Part shown: positions 1-11,400 of the stretch, piece after piece
Position numbering within the stretch: the first letter of the stretch is position 1
How the letters are laid out: the number at the start of each line of letters is the position of its first letter
NCBI GenBank assembly: GCA_033439295.1
Contig: JAVTLE010000005.1
Location: 663,501-727,500, forward strand
DNA: 64,000 bases
Origin: Deuterostichococcus epilithicus
Lineage: Eukaryota > Chlorophyta > Trebouxiophyceae > Prasiolales > Stichococcaceae
Reading direction: 5' to 3'
Notes under the pieces: model-generated
Seen by the model: the letters and a program-made list of their open reading frames with translations, nothing else
Databases searched by the model: none
Told to the model about the DNA's origin: nothing
Made by a program: the position numbers and the translations under genes

Positions 1-228
1 GCCAAACCGCATGCTCGCAAAGGTGTGACGTGCCTCCTGCTGCATGCTGCTGTGTGTGCTCTCAGAAGAGCTTGCAAATTCAGTGCGAGTGCAAACAGTC
101 ATGCCTGCTGCAGCGTGTGGCGCTGATACTGATCAGACATAGAAGGGGTCTGGAAGCCAGGCTCTGAACGTGACATCGTACGTAATCCTTCTTCACACAT
201 GCTTCACGTTCAATGCTTGCCACCGCAG

Positions 229-3200
229 GTGTGTGCCGACCGCAACAAGCCGGACGGACAGTATGAGATCCCTGCAACAGTGGACGGGGTCAGCCGCTTT
301 ATTGCGGAGCTGCCCATTCGCAAGGTCCCGGGCATCGGCAAGGTTGTGGTTTCGATTGGATTTGAGAATTGCAGTTGCATTCACAGAGTCTCATGGATTA
401 TACAATGTTTCTCAGGGCATCACAATGTTTTGTTCCCAACAACCCTCCCCGCGTGTCACATATTACTTCAGGTTTTCAGGGGTTTTGGTTTGACAGTGCT
501 TATGTTCTGTTGTGTATGCCGCAGGTGACAGAGCACATCCTGAAGTCCTTTGGGGTGGAAACCTGCAGCGGCCTGATCGAGCAGCGGGCGCTGCTGTCCG
601 CCCTCTTCTCAAAGGTGCTACCGCTGGCCAGGAGTTCCTACTTCCTGCTTGCTGCAATGACAACCTGGCTCTGCTGCTCCTGCTTCGCCGCTCCAGGGAA
701 CCTTCCCACTGAGCATCTGCCGGATGCGTCACCTCCAGAACTCTCGGATGGTTCTCTCGACAGCACTTTCGGATGGCTCTCTCGATGGTCCTTCGCAAAC
801 CAGCCCTCTCAGCCGCCCCGCCCTGATATCTGAACATGCACGACAGGTGGCGGTTGACTACTTCATGCGCGTGGGGCTGGGCCTGGGACAGACGGCGCAC
901 GGGGAGGCGACGCCCGAGGGCGAGGTCGGCCGCAAGGGCATCTCCTGCGAGCGCACCTTCCGCCCCCTGTCCTCCCCCGCCGACCTGGAGGCCAAGGTGT
1001 GCGCCGCGCATTGGTGGCGCATCGGCTCGCCGCCGCACCTTCACTCAACTCCTGCAAGCACGCCATCCGCCCCTGTCCGTGCCCGCCGACCTGCAGGTCA
1101 AGGGGCGCTCATGAGCACGCAAGGGCGGCTGCGCCTTGACAGCTATGTGACTCGGCTGCACTCCGCAGACTGCACTCCGTGGACATGGGGGCATGGGAAA
1201 GGGGGTCGCAACCTAGTCCAGGATCGGCACCCTAGACAAGCTTAAAGCCAACCCAAGTTGATGAGAGGCAGCAGCCTGACGATGTCAACAAAGTCCATAG
1301 ACTGCTCGGCAGTGAAGGAGCTTGCTCTGTACGACCGCGGATGCGCATTCATGCTCAGATGCGAATTTGTCCGTTATTTGCAGCGAGGTAAACCCCTCGA
1401 ACCCTGCCAAACCCTGGCCATCGTTGGAATGATTGCAGTGCGCTGAGATTGCGGAGCACCTGGCGGGGGATATGGCACGGGAGCAGCTGCAGGGCCGCAC
1501 TGTGACGCTCAAGCTCAAGTCCGCCACCACCTTTGAGGCACGTCACCCGTGCTGCCGGCTCCGCTGACATTGGCTTGATGGCGCCCTCGCTCCTTCCGAC
1601 TGGGCCATGGCATGCAATGTCGTCCTGCACAGCATGTCAACAGTCCGTCATCATACCACAGCCTCCGAGGCCACGGCCGATTCGCACGTGCCGCTCAGTG
1701 TAGCCAGCGCAGCTCGCAGCCGAGGCCTCCGTCGGTTGATTCAGCGAGGCTGCGCGCATGTGCAGGTGAACACGCGGGCAGTGACGCTGCCCAACTACGT
1801 GAGCTCGGCGGATGATCTGCGCAAGGCGGCACTGCGCCTGCTGCGCCCTGAGCTGCCGCTCACCCTGCGCCTCATGGGCATCAGGCGAGCAGGCTTCCAA
1901 ATTTCCAACTTCCAACTAAACTCGCTCGTTGGTTGTCTCTGCATGGGAGAGCCCACCGCTGCAGGGTGGCGCAACTGCGCAGGCAGCTCTCGGACCTTGA
2001 GTTATTCCTGGAGGCACAGGCTGTCGGTGTTCGCATGCAGCCCGCTGACCCTTTGCTCTGACATTGCTTCGAGTGGCTTCATTGCTGAGTGACAATCCGT
2101 GTGACTGAAGGCAACTTGGTGCCCTACAGGGTATCAGCTTTCAAGGAGCGGCCGGCGCCGCCCCCCGGGCAGAAAACCCTGGCTGGTTTCCTGCAAGTCA
2201 GCGATGCAGCGCAGCCTGTAGCAGGTGGCAGCGGCAGTGGCGTTGAGCACTCGGAGGCAAGAGAGCCTGATGGGGCGGCGGCGGCGGCCCCGCAGCCTGC
2301 AGACGGCAGACAGCCAGAGGGCGGTGGCGTGTGCAACAGTCACGGTGCTGGACCGGCAGCAGGGGGCCGGGATAATCGCCTTGGCGCGGACCGCGGCATT
2401 GACGGTTTTGGTCCAGAGAATGGCGGTTCCGTCTTTGGGCCCTCGGAGGGCAGCCGCAGCAGTGCTGGCGGGGGCAACGGCGGCGCTGGCGCGCCAGCGG
2501 AGCTGACGCTACAGGGCTGGGCGACCGACGCCGAGTCGGATCCCGAGGTGGACCAAGAACAGGAAGCGGCAGGCGTTGAACTCAGCCTGCGTGACTGGCA
2601 GCTGCCGGATGGCGCAGCGGAGCCGCACGGCAGGTGTGGACTTGGCATCACTCTGCGCCGTGCATTCTTTGATGTGCAAGAGAGCTGCCAGGCACGGACG
2701 AGCGCACCTTCCTTGCTGTTCCGGGAATCCTGCCTGCCAGTAGTGCCCGCAGTTCGTGCAGGTCTGCAATCCCCATCATTATTCGTTGTCTGTCACAGCG
2801 CGATGACCCTGCCTGTGTGCCGCCTCCCGCGCTGCAGCCAGCCGGCGAACGGGCGGCAGAAGGCAGCATCCTGGCGCTGCCGCACGTGCACCTACATCAA
2901 CCCGCGCCACCTGCTGCGTTGCGAGCTGTGTGAGGTGCCACGGCGCGGCGCACTCAGCTGCGACTCTGCCACCTACGGCGGCGGCGGGCTTGGTGCCAAC
3001 GGCGGGCTCGGCGGCGGCTCAGGGGGCAGCGGCCCCGGCAGCGATGCTGGTGGTAGTGGCGGCAGCGGCAGCAGATCGTCTCCTCCGCAGCAGCATGCGC
3101 CAGCGGCGCCGGCGCAGGAGCGGCAGCACATCTCGCGGTTCTTCGAGGAGGCGCAGCCAGTGGCGGCGGCACCGGCAGCGCTACCGCAGCTGCCACATGC

Positions 3201-3848
3201 AGGTTCACCCGAGCCTGAGCCTGCAGTAGGAGCCGTCGGCGCGGCAGCAGAGGCCGATGGCCGACAGGGTGACAGTGGGCTCAGCGGCGGCGGCAGCGCC
3301 CATCCAAACTCTTGGCGCTGCGAGTACGCTTTGCATGCTGCCCAAGAGCTCGCACGAGGCTTTTGCACATGCGCATGCTCGACCTGCACACCCACCTTCC
3401 CAGCAAGCATCTCACCATGGGCAGGCTGCATTGTGCCATGGCAGTCGATGCCTGCAAATCCCGCTTGCTCGGCTCGCATCTGCACCGCTGCCTGACGCTG
3501 AATGCAGGGGACCCATGTCGCAGGCGCTGTGGCAGGGCGGTCCCCGAGGCACGGCGCGCCGAGCACAGCGACTGGCACTTTGCAGACGACCTGCAGCGGG
3601 ACAATGGTGGCGCTGCTGCGGCGTCGGACGGTGGCGCCTCACAGCAGTCGGGCAAGCGGCGCAAGCTCCTGGCGTCGCCGGCGGGCTCCGGCGGCAGTTC
3701 AGGGCCGGGCGTCGGGCCAGCCGGCGGAAAAGGCACCGGCGGCGGCAAGGCAGGCCGTAAGGGCATGCAGCATCATCGGCAGCAGCAGCAGCATCAGCCG
3801 GGCACAATCGATGCGCTGCTGAGCCGACACAGACAGAAGTCCCAGTGA
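229..3848 (+). CDS. POLK: DNA polymerase kappa (Y-family, DinB type), 3' part
   Basis: Translesion polymerase that bypasses damaged bases in the nucleus; the palm and start lie left of the window. Eight in-frame exons: 229-342, 525-614, 847-996, 1439-1537, 1766-1884, 2130-2633, 2838-3202, 3508-3848 (TGA). They give the thumb hairpin (LPIRKVPGIGK), the core end (KGISCERTF), the little finger (GRTVTLKLKSATTFE; LRLMGIRVSAFKE) and the conserved QKTLAGFLQ segment that marks Pol kappa rather than eta or iota. The tail is Gly/Ala/Gln rich. It carries an NZF/RanBP2 zinc finger (2872-2943, TYxN and CELC as in ubiquitin-binding NZFs), a PIP/RIR-like RQHISRFF (3121-3144) and a UBZ3-like finger (3516-3602, C-x3-C then EHSDWHFADDLQ). 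Introns after exons 4 and 5 start with GC. Family call is very safe; the C-x3-C spacing in the last finger depends on one acceptor choice. Confidence 0.93.
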
Positions 3849-4136
3849 GAGAGGGCTTGTGAATGACTTGTAGGCATGCAACTGAGATACAGGTGGTATC
3901 GTGTAGGCCTCTGTGCTCATGTAGGTGTCCTGAAGCGTCAATAGTATTGCTCGTCAATACGGCAGTGCTCGTTCAGCTGAGCTTGGAGTCCCTGGTCAAG
4001 TGCTTGCCTCGAACGTCGCGAACGGCCCAGACCTTGGACAATGAAGAACTCCAGGCAGACAGCGCACTTTCTGTACGTCAGCTTTGCTGAGTTGGTGCAT
4101 CAACAGAAGCGGCTGTTGCTGCGGTGAGGCGCAGAG

Positions 4137-7100
4137 ATGCTGAAACCAGGGGTGCTGAGTCGGCTGATCGTTCTTGCAGCAGTAACGGTTTTATCTGCGG
4201 TGGACGCACAAGAGCCCTTCGGCACAAACTTCACAGGCGATGTGCGCACCGCATTTAGTCTGAAATGGCACAGCCAACCGCTTGCATTACCGATGCAACT
4301 CACAAATCCCATGTAAAACTGCCTGCGTTGTCTATTCGAATGCCTCGAATATTTTTGGCGCCCGAGGCTCATACAAATCACAATGCAGATAAGCCATTCG
4401 ATCAGCCTGAACAATTTTGCACACAAGTCAATCCTCCCTGCTCAACCTGTGCTGTAGGGCACATCGTATGGCTTAGGCAGCGGTGGCGGTCATTGCAGGT
4501 CAGCTGCTTGTGCTGTCAATCGAGATATAGGTGCTTGAGGCCGCCTGCAACATTCAAATAGCACTGTCCGTCTTGATGCTGCAGCTACCAGATCAGCGGC
4601 GTCGCAGACCAGCCGTGGATCACAGGCATCAATTATTATGCCGCCAGCGGCCAGTATGCCGGCTCTCGTGTTTGCGGGCTGTGCCTGGCCTTTAGAGGCA
4701 CCAGGGCAGGCGGCACCATCCCCCTCAACGCCCAGTATGCTCTGAGTGAGGTCTCCATTATCGCTAGAGCCTTGATATTGAGCTATCCGGCTGTAGGACA
4801 CTTGGTCAGCTCTCTACTGGGCATGCCAATCAAATGTTCGTTATGCTGCTGCGCCGTCATCGCTTCTACCTAGTTTGCGCTGTGCAATGTGGAAGCTGAG
4901 AATGACGACACTGTCGAGCCTCCCTGCTGATGCAGTTGTGGATGAGTGCCCGGAGTGCAAGGCTGGTGACCTGGACTTCCAAAACAACTTTGGCGGACGC
5001 GACCCTGTGGGATGGACAGCAGTGCAGTGTGATGTTGATGAAACGCCATTTGTCTACTCCTTCCAAGTAGGTATAGCAGCTGGAGCAAGGTTGCACCTCT
5101 GCATGCCTGCTGATCATCCCTGCATCCCTGCTGCAGGTCCCATCCTCCATCAGGAATAAACCACACACACACACACACACCGCACCACTAGAGCAACTAT
5201 TGCGTTGCGTGTCTGCAGAGTTCCAATGAGTTCTACATCAAGCTTCAGGCGAGCGCAGCTGCTGTGTGTCTCCGGACATACCGTGTCTTCACCAGCTGCC
5301 AGGGTCCTTTCCTGCACTACTTTTATGGGCGTAGAACCAGCGCCATCCCTGCACACTGCTCATTAGGTGCTGCAGTAGTAGCGAGCCTAAAAGTGGTGAA
5401 CGCCCGCCAAGTGGTGCTAATTGTTGTGTGATTGCAGGTGGCCAACACTAGGTATGGTATCTGAGAACGCTTGGAAGCGAGATTCCTGTGGCGTGTTCTG
5501 CCTGCTGTTCTGTTTGGGTCTGAGCATGATGCCGCGCACCACTACCCAGCCCGCCGCATGCAAGCCAGTTGACTGCAACAGCGGGCCAGAGTGGCTCAGA
5601 AGCGGCAGATGCATTATGCATGAAGCATCTGTCGTCGGTCATCTTTTGTGCTGCATCGCAGGGTGCCGGTGGCATCTGCTCAGCTGCGGGTCAACGGTGC
5701 ATTTGTCAACATGCAGAAGTCAGCAGGTGGGCGATCCGCTCCTACTCTTGTATGGTTGCCATCACAGGCAGCCATGCATCACATACACGGTTGTTGGCAC
5801 TTGACTACTTGCTACTTGCTACTTGCTGATCAGCTATGACGTCTGCATTGCAGACAATTACTTCCTCGTCACCCAAGGCGGTCCCTTCACCTTTCCCGCC
5901 GCCATCCGTGTGACGTCCGTTCTTGGCGACACAGTCCAGGACACGGTGCAGACCAGCGACCCCTCTTCCACAGCGCTGATCCGCGGGTCCGCACAGTTCC
6001 CGCTGCAACCAGGGTACGGCGTTGTCTCCAACAGCCCAAACCCTGGCCCCGGGCGGCCCACCGCCAGCCCAACGCGGAACCCCACTCGAAGTCCCACTGC
6101 AACTCCCACGCCCGGGCCGACCAGGGCGCCGACCACCGGCCCCACCGCCGCGCCCGGCCGCAGCCCAACTGCGGCACCGACGCCGGCACCCTCCGCTGGC
6201 CCCTGCTCCCTGCCCATCAACCCATATGGTGAGGGTCGGGTGCATTTTGACAGGAGTGGCTGGCGCCCTCAGTGTGCATGACGTCTGCTGACATGGGCCG
6301 TTTTGCTTGCTATGGCGAACGTTGCACTCCTCCTGACACGAGCATCAGTGCCTGTGGCAATTGCAGCACTAAGAGAAGCAGGAGCATTCCATCTGCTGCA
6401 GGTCAGTGTGGCGGCAGGTCGGGTTCGTGCTCCGCAGCCACGCCTTGTTTGGACGCGGTCTACCCGAGCTCCTGTTGCCGGGCCAATGCTGCTGGCCAGG
6501 CATTCAGCTGCAGTCGCAGCTCTGAGTACTACTATCAGGTGGGTAGAGCAATGCTGGTCAGTTTCGGTGCCAGGCGGCGCTGACTGCAGACAGACGGCAG
6601 CAGCGTCGTCAGCCGCACCAACAGCACTTGGCAAGCACCCTGACCTGAGTGAGGGCGACTGTCGCTCCACTGTTGGGTTGTCGGAATCACTGCTGCTGCC
6701 ATGTGGACAGTGCATACCGTCCAGTCAAGCCCCGCCAACACGCGCGCCCACCAAGGCGCCCGCCGGCGCACCACCAACGAAAGCGCCAACACCGGCGCCC
6801 ACACCCTCCCCAACGCTCGCGCCGACGCGGTCACCCACCAGCGCGCCGACGAAGCCATCTACCAGCACACCTTCGAAAGCCCCGAAACCAACACCCACGA
6901 GAAGCCCCACTCCGGCGCCGTCACCCTCCTCGACGACGGCACCATCCAGCGGCTCATGCGCCATGCCCATCAAGGCCTATGGTAGGTCTCTTGGGTCTGA
7001 TGAGAGTCTATCTTTGTCCGTTCACGGCTTGTGTTTTGTTCACTGATGGACCGTCCGTTGCTGCGCAAACATCAGTCGCGAGTGATCAGGCTGTCCCATC

Positions 7101-7828
7101 GCAGGCCAGTGCGGAGGGCGCAGGAATAGCTGCTCAGGCACGGCCTGCGCCGACGCGCCATTTCCTTCCTCCTGCTGCTCCGCCGACGCCTCCAGCACAT
7201 CCTTCGCCTGCAGCAGAACGACTGAGTACTACTGGCAGGTACCATTTCGTGTTACAACTTATGTCGACCTGCCTGGTGCGTGTTGGAAAACCCGAGGTTC
7301 TAGGCCGTAGATTCTTGTTCACGCTCATTGAAGGTTCCAGCCATGCGTCTTGCTTGCCTTTCACTTGCCCTTTGTCTTCTCGCAAAGCATCTGCCATGCG
7401 GCCGCAGTGTGTGCCCGCCTCCCGCGCCGCAGCCGTCGTGCAGCAGCAGGCGCTGCTCGCGCGGCAGATAGCGCTGCCCGCACCGTACCGCCCACCCAAT
7501 TGCATGCACCTCGTCGAGGTATACGGTGAGGAGATGGACGACCACACACAGCGCAAACTGTGTGCATGGCATCGTGAGAAGCGCTGGATCCTTACCTGCT
7601 GTGTACCAACACTGTCCCGACAGCAATTCCATCCTCCAGGAGTGCATGCCCCACTCGGTTGCAGGGCAGTGCGGCGGAGACGGCGGCTTCAGCAAGGGTG
7701 CGCTGCGGCGCGATGCGCAGTACGCAAATAGCTGCTGCGAGCCCATGCGGGGGCGGCAGGCTGCGTGCGTGCGTCGCAGCCGGGCCTACTGGCAGTGTGT
7801 TGTCGCTGCCGACCAAGGCGCGGTGTAG
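4137..7828 (+). CDS. secreted expansin-like protein with three CBM1-like modules
   Basis: Predicted wall-loosening protein, exported. Exons: 4137-~4241, ~4592-4745, 4936-5066, 5219-5248, 5438-5451, 5662-5726, 5854-6228, 6402-6538, 6711-6981, 7105-7238, 7408-7525, 7665-7828 (TAG); about 565 aa. A signal peptide (LIVLAAVTVLSAVDA) leads into a double-psi beta-barrel (VCGLCLAFRGT, VDECPECKAGDLDF, GWTAVQCD). A CBM63-like domain follows (SSNEFYIKLQVANTR, RVNGAFVNMQ, DNYFLVTQGG). Then come Pro/Thr linkers and three cysteine modules beginning GQCGG and ending Y[YW]QC, resembling fungal CBM1 with an insertion. Each module sits in its own exon. The exon 4 donor is GC. A CA repeat lies in the intron after exon 3. 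The exon 1/2 junction is the weak point: the 4241/4592 choice keeps frame but is not proven. Substrate (cellulose or another wall glucan) is inferred. Confidence 0.85.
5159..5180. repeat. (CA)n microsatellite
   Basis: About ten CA units in the intron before the 30-nt exon of the expansin-like gene. It sits between the donor at 5067 and the acceptor at 5218, so length change could affect splicing of that small exon. This is inference only. Confidence 0.9.
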
Positions 7829-8499
7829 CTGGAGGACGCGGCGCAGGTACTGTTGTAGCGTGATCTGATGGAGGCCATGGTAAAACGTGGCGGATCTGTC
7901 GGCGGGCACCATGGCGGCCTGAGGGTGGGGCACAACAGTGCATCGTTTTCAGCCTGCCGAGCTTGCTTTGAAATTGTTCGTGGTGTTCTCTGCACGCGGG
8001 CTGAAGGGTAGACCACAGCCGGAGCTTCCAAGGCTGGACAGCCTCGAGTGAACACGCTGTTATAAAACGTTGCCTCGCTCTTACTTTCAAGGCACGTTTC
8101 CAACCAGGGAGAAGGAGCGCAAATTGTCTTCTTCCTCGACCTCTTGTCGTACTGCATGGACTTCAGCGAAGGAAGAAAATTGTGTCTAAACAGCGGCTGT
8201 GGTGCCATAACAAAAGGAAACCATGTGGCTACAGCACGCCACTGTTGCTGAAACCGCTCAAAATTGTTGTTGGAAGAGTCGTACTTCGTGATGGCGGTGG
8301 TGATGAGCAGTACTGACAGCATGTACTAAGATGCTAAACGCTCCGCCTCTGTATGTCTTCATCTTGCAACCTGCTTCCGCGCTGCAGTGCTCGCCACCGC
8401 GGCGGTATGCTGGCGCCTCGCCCACTGGCCACAGGCCGCTGCTTACTGCGCCCGGCTGCTTGCTGACCTCTCTTCTATCTGCCTCATGCGCCGCACAGC
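7829..8499. other. convergent 3' intergenic region
   Basis: Holds the 3' flanks of the expansin-like gene (+) and trehalase (-). Open frames here are short, lack family motifs and do not join either neighbour. I see no further gene. Confidence 0.6.
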
Positions 8500-11400
8500 T
8501 CAGGCGCTGCCCGCCGGCGCGGCAGTGGCATTGCCGGCTGGCGCTTCGTAGGCGCTAGGGTCCCAGCCATAGCGCTCCAGCAGCGACAGCATGACGCCGT
8601 TGGTCCACCCGAAGCCGGACTGTACTGAGTACTCGCCACCTGCCACGCAGATGCACAGCGCCTAAACAACCTGACCAGCCGAGTCCGCACTTCACGCTGC
8701 AGCGGGCCGCAACTGGGCTGCTGGTGACTGTAAGTCACAGACAGGTGCGACAAGCAAGATGTGAGTTTAATGTTGTGTCGCGTCACAGAGGATCCCGTCA
8801 CCAGCACACCAATCAACAGGAGATACCGCAGGGGGCAGAAAACTTGAGTGCGCACCGCCGCCGGAAACGCCAAGGGCGGTCGCATCGTACTTCTCCACCA
8901 CTGCAGCATCACCAGGGCTTGTGAGCCTTGAGGCCGCAAGGCAGTGAAGCAGCGCCCGGGCACGCCATAGCATCAACAACGGGCAGATCTTCCTCCCACA
9001 AGCTTCTGGTTACGAAGCTCCCCTTGTTGCCCCAAGGCTCAACCGCTGCGGTGGCGCCCGCAGTGCCAGGTGCCAGACTGGGCAGCATCGGAGCACACGC
9101 ACTCTTGTGGAAGAACTTGGTGCCGGTAGAGCTCCAGCTCTCGTACATTGTCAGGAGCCAGCGCTGCGCAATGGACGCCGCCAGCTGCCGGCCCTCCTCG
9201 CCTGCACACCCCAACCAAAAACCTCACTCGGAATATGTTGTATTTGTACATGATCGACAGCGAGTTGCATGCAGATGTGCACCAAATCAAGCCGGAGACG
9301 GCTCGGCAGAGCGGGGGCACGGCGTGGAGCCCGTCAAGGGCTCGCCTCTGACAAACTGGTTGCATGCATTACCGCCGGGTCAGCCGCGGGCATGCAGGCC
9401 AGAACAGATGAGACTTGACTCGAGCAGGGGTGTTTAGTTGCACATATTCAATGCCCCTAGCCCGAGGCACCGCCGAAGTCCATGTGATATGTGATTATGC
9501 GTGGCGGCTGCGCCTTGCAGACCTGTCAGGCGCTGCACATGCATACAGATGGAGCATCAGAAAAGGAGAGGGCTCCCACCGGCGCTGGCGGCGAGCGCCT
9601 CGACAACGATGTCCTGCAGCGGCGGCCAGGCATTGGGCGCATCCCACTGCTGCCCGGTGCTGTACTCTGTCGTCAGAACGCCTGCCGGACCCAGCAGCCC
9701 ACTGGCCTTAAAGGCGTCCAGCGCCGCCAGCGCTTGCGCCCCCTCCGGCGCCGCCAGGCCCACCTGTATATCACAATCGTCTTATTCGATTTTGCATCTC
9801 GCGTGTTGCCTCACGGGAACTTACCGTTTGAACCTTGACTCCCTAATTTCTGAAGAAATATGAATTCCATCGGTGTCAGAACCAGCAGTCCCCTTGGATT
9901 TCAGGTTCTGATCGACTGCATACGCACGGCCAGCGCCATGGTGGCGGGGCGTCGCTGTGGGTATGCTGTCATGGGAAGGGTTGAGACAGGCCGAGGTGCT
10001 GCCTGCAGCCACAAACATACTTGCAAGGCACATCGGCCGTTGATCAATCGTCGGGCCTACCCAGAGGGGGATGAAGTTGGACACGAAGTTGCCAGGATTC
10101 TGTGTCACGGTCGACACGCCGCCAGAGGCGCTGCCGCCGATGACGAGGTCACGCCACTGGCCTGCAGCGTCAAGTGAGCTTCCACTTGCTCCCAGTTTCT
10201 TCGATGTGACGAGGAATTATGGTGTATGCATCCGAATGTGAGCACGACAAGTGCCTTTGGCATTTGGGCTGGGTGCCTCGCAGAAGCGGTGCCAACGGGC
10301 AGCAATCTGCTGACGCCCACGATTGGGGAAGCCCAGCTCGTTACGTGCCACGCAACACAGCAGAGGATCGCATCTGAGATACGAGAGCACATACAACAGG
10401 GAAGCAGGAAGCAGTCTCACCTGTGCTGCTGTCCCACATGAGGGCCTGAATTGCCTCAGCGCGCGCCGCTGCGGCGATGGCAAAGCGCGTTGTAACCGTG
10501 TCGTTACCGAGTGCCCGCGCAAAGTCTGCGATGTTGCGCTCCATGTCGTACAGGTACGCGTTCAGGTCCGCCGGCACAATCTGCGCATTTCCAGTATGAT
10601 ACATCAGGTTCACGATGCCACAGTAATGGATGGCTGCAGTCCCGTGGATTACGAATCCTGCGGCACTGCGGCAGAGGCTCTGCAAGGCATGCCAGTGCCG
10701 AAGTTGCAGTTGTCTTGCTCAGCTCAGCTCGAGTGTGGCACAGCATCAAGCGAACGGTCGTGCCCAACCCTCCTTCTGTGTGTTGCAATGCTCCGCTGGC
10801 AACGACAAATATCCGCGCCACGCTCGGATTTTTCGGATTTACCCGCGCCACGCTCGGATCCGGCATAGTTCAGGGAGCGGAATTTGGGTAAGGCAACGAG
10901 CAGAGGGCTGCCTCGGCAGCACCTTGGTGGTGCGAATGGTTGAGATGTTCTCGCCGTCAGCAAACCACCGCGAGCTGTAGTCCCAGCCGGATTCCGCGCC
11001 GGACGCCAGGTCCGTGTACAGCTGCGCCCGCTGGGCCGCAGGCACCTCGGCAGCAGTCGCTACATCCTCACTGCGCGGCATGCGAGGCTTCGAATTTTGC
11101 TTGGAAATCCCACCGCACATCAGCCTTTGGACCCTGCATCTATGTCCTGACCGACTTGCCCTCTTCTAGTGACCACGGTCATACCACCAACGAGGGCGAA
11201 TGACAGACGCCACCGCGACACTGCAGCAAGACGACATGGGATGGACTCGAGCTGAAGCAGCGACGCCAACAGTCCCTCCATGCAGCAGTTGATCCGGCAG
11301 TCACACTCATGAGCAACAATGGCGAATGCGCACTTGTAGGACTCTGGACGCGGCAAGTTCCACTCCGCATGGTAACGCGACAGGGAGTGCACTTTGCCAT

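Noticed and set aside
463-1044. 193-codon minus-strand open frame
   Set aside because: Antisense shadow of Pol kappa exons 2-3 and their introns; Arg/Ala/Pro composition comes from GC-rich third positions.
2089-3495. 468-codon plus-strand open frame treated as one exon
   Set aside because: It reads through an intron (2634-2837) and past the exon 7 donor at 3203; conserved features and phase need splicing.
8484-8963. 159-codon minus-strand frame at the trehalase end
   Set aside because: Wrong frame for the conserved GGGGEY and GFGWTNG block; the correct frame uses the exon 8500-8639.
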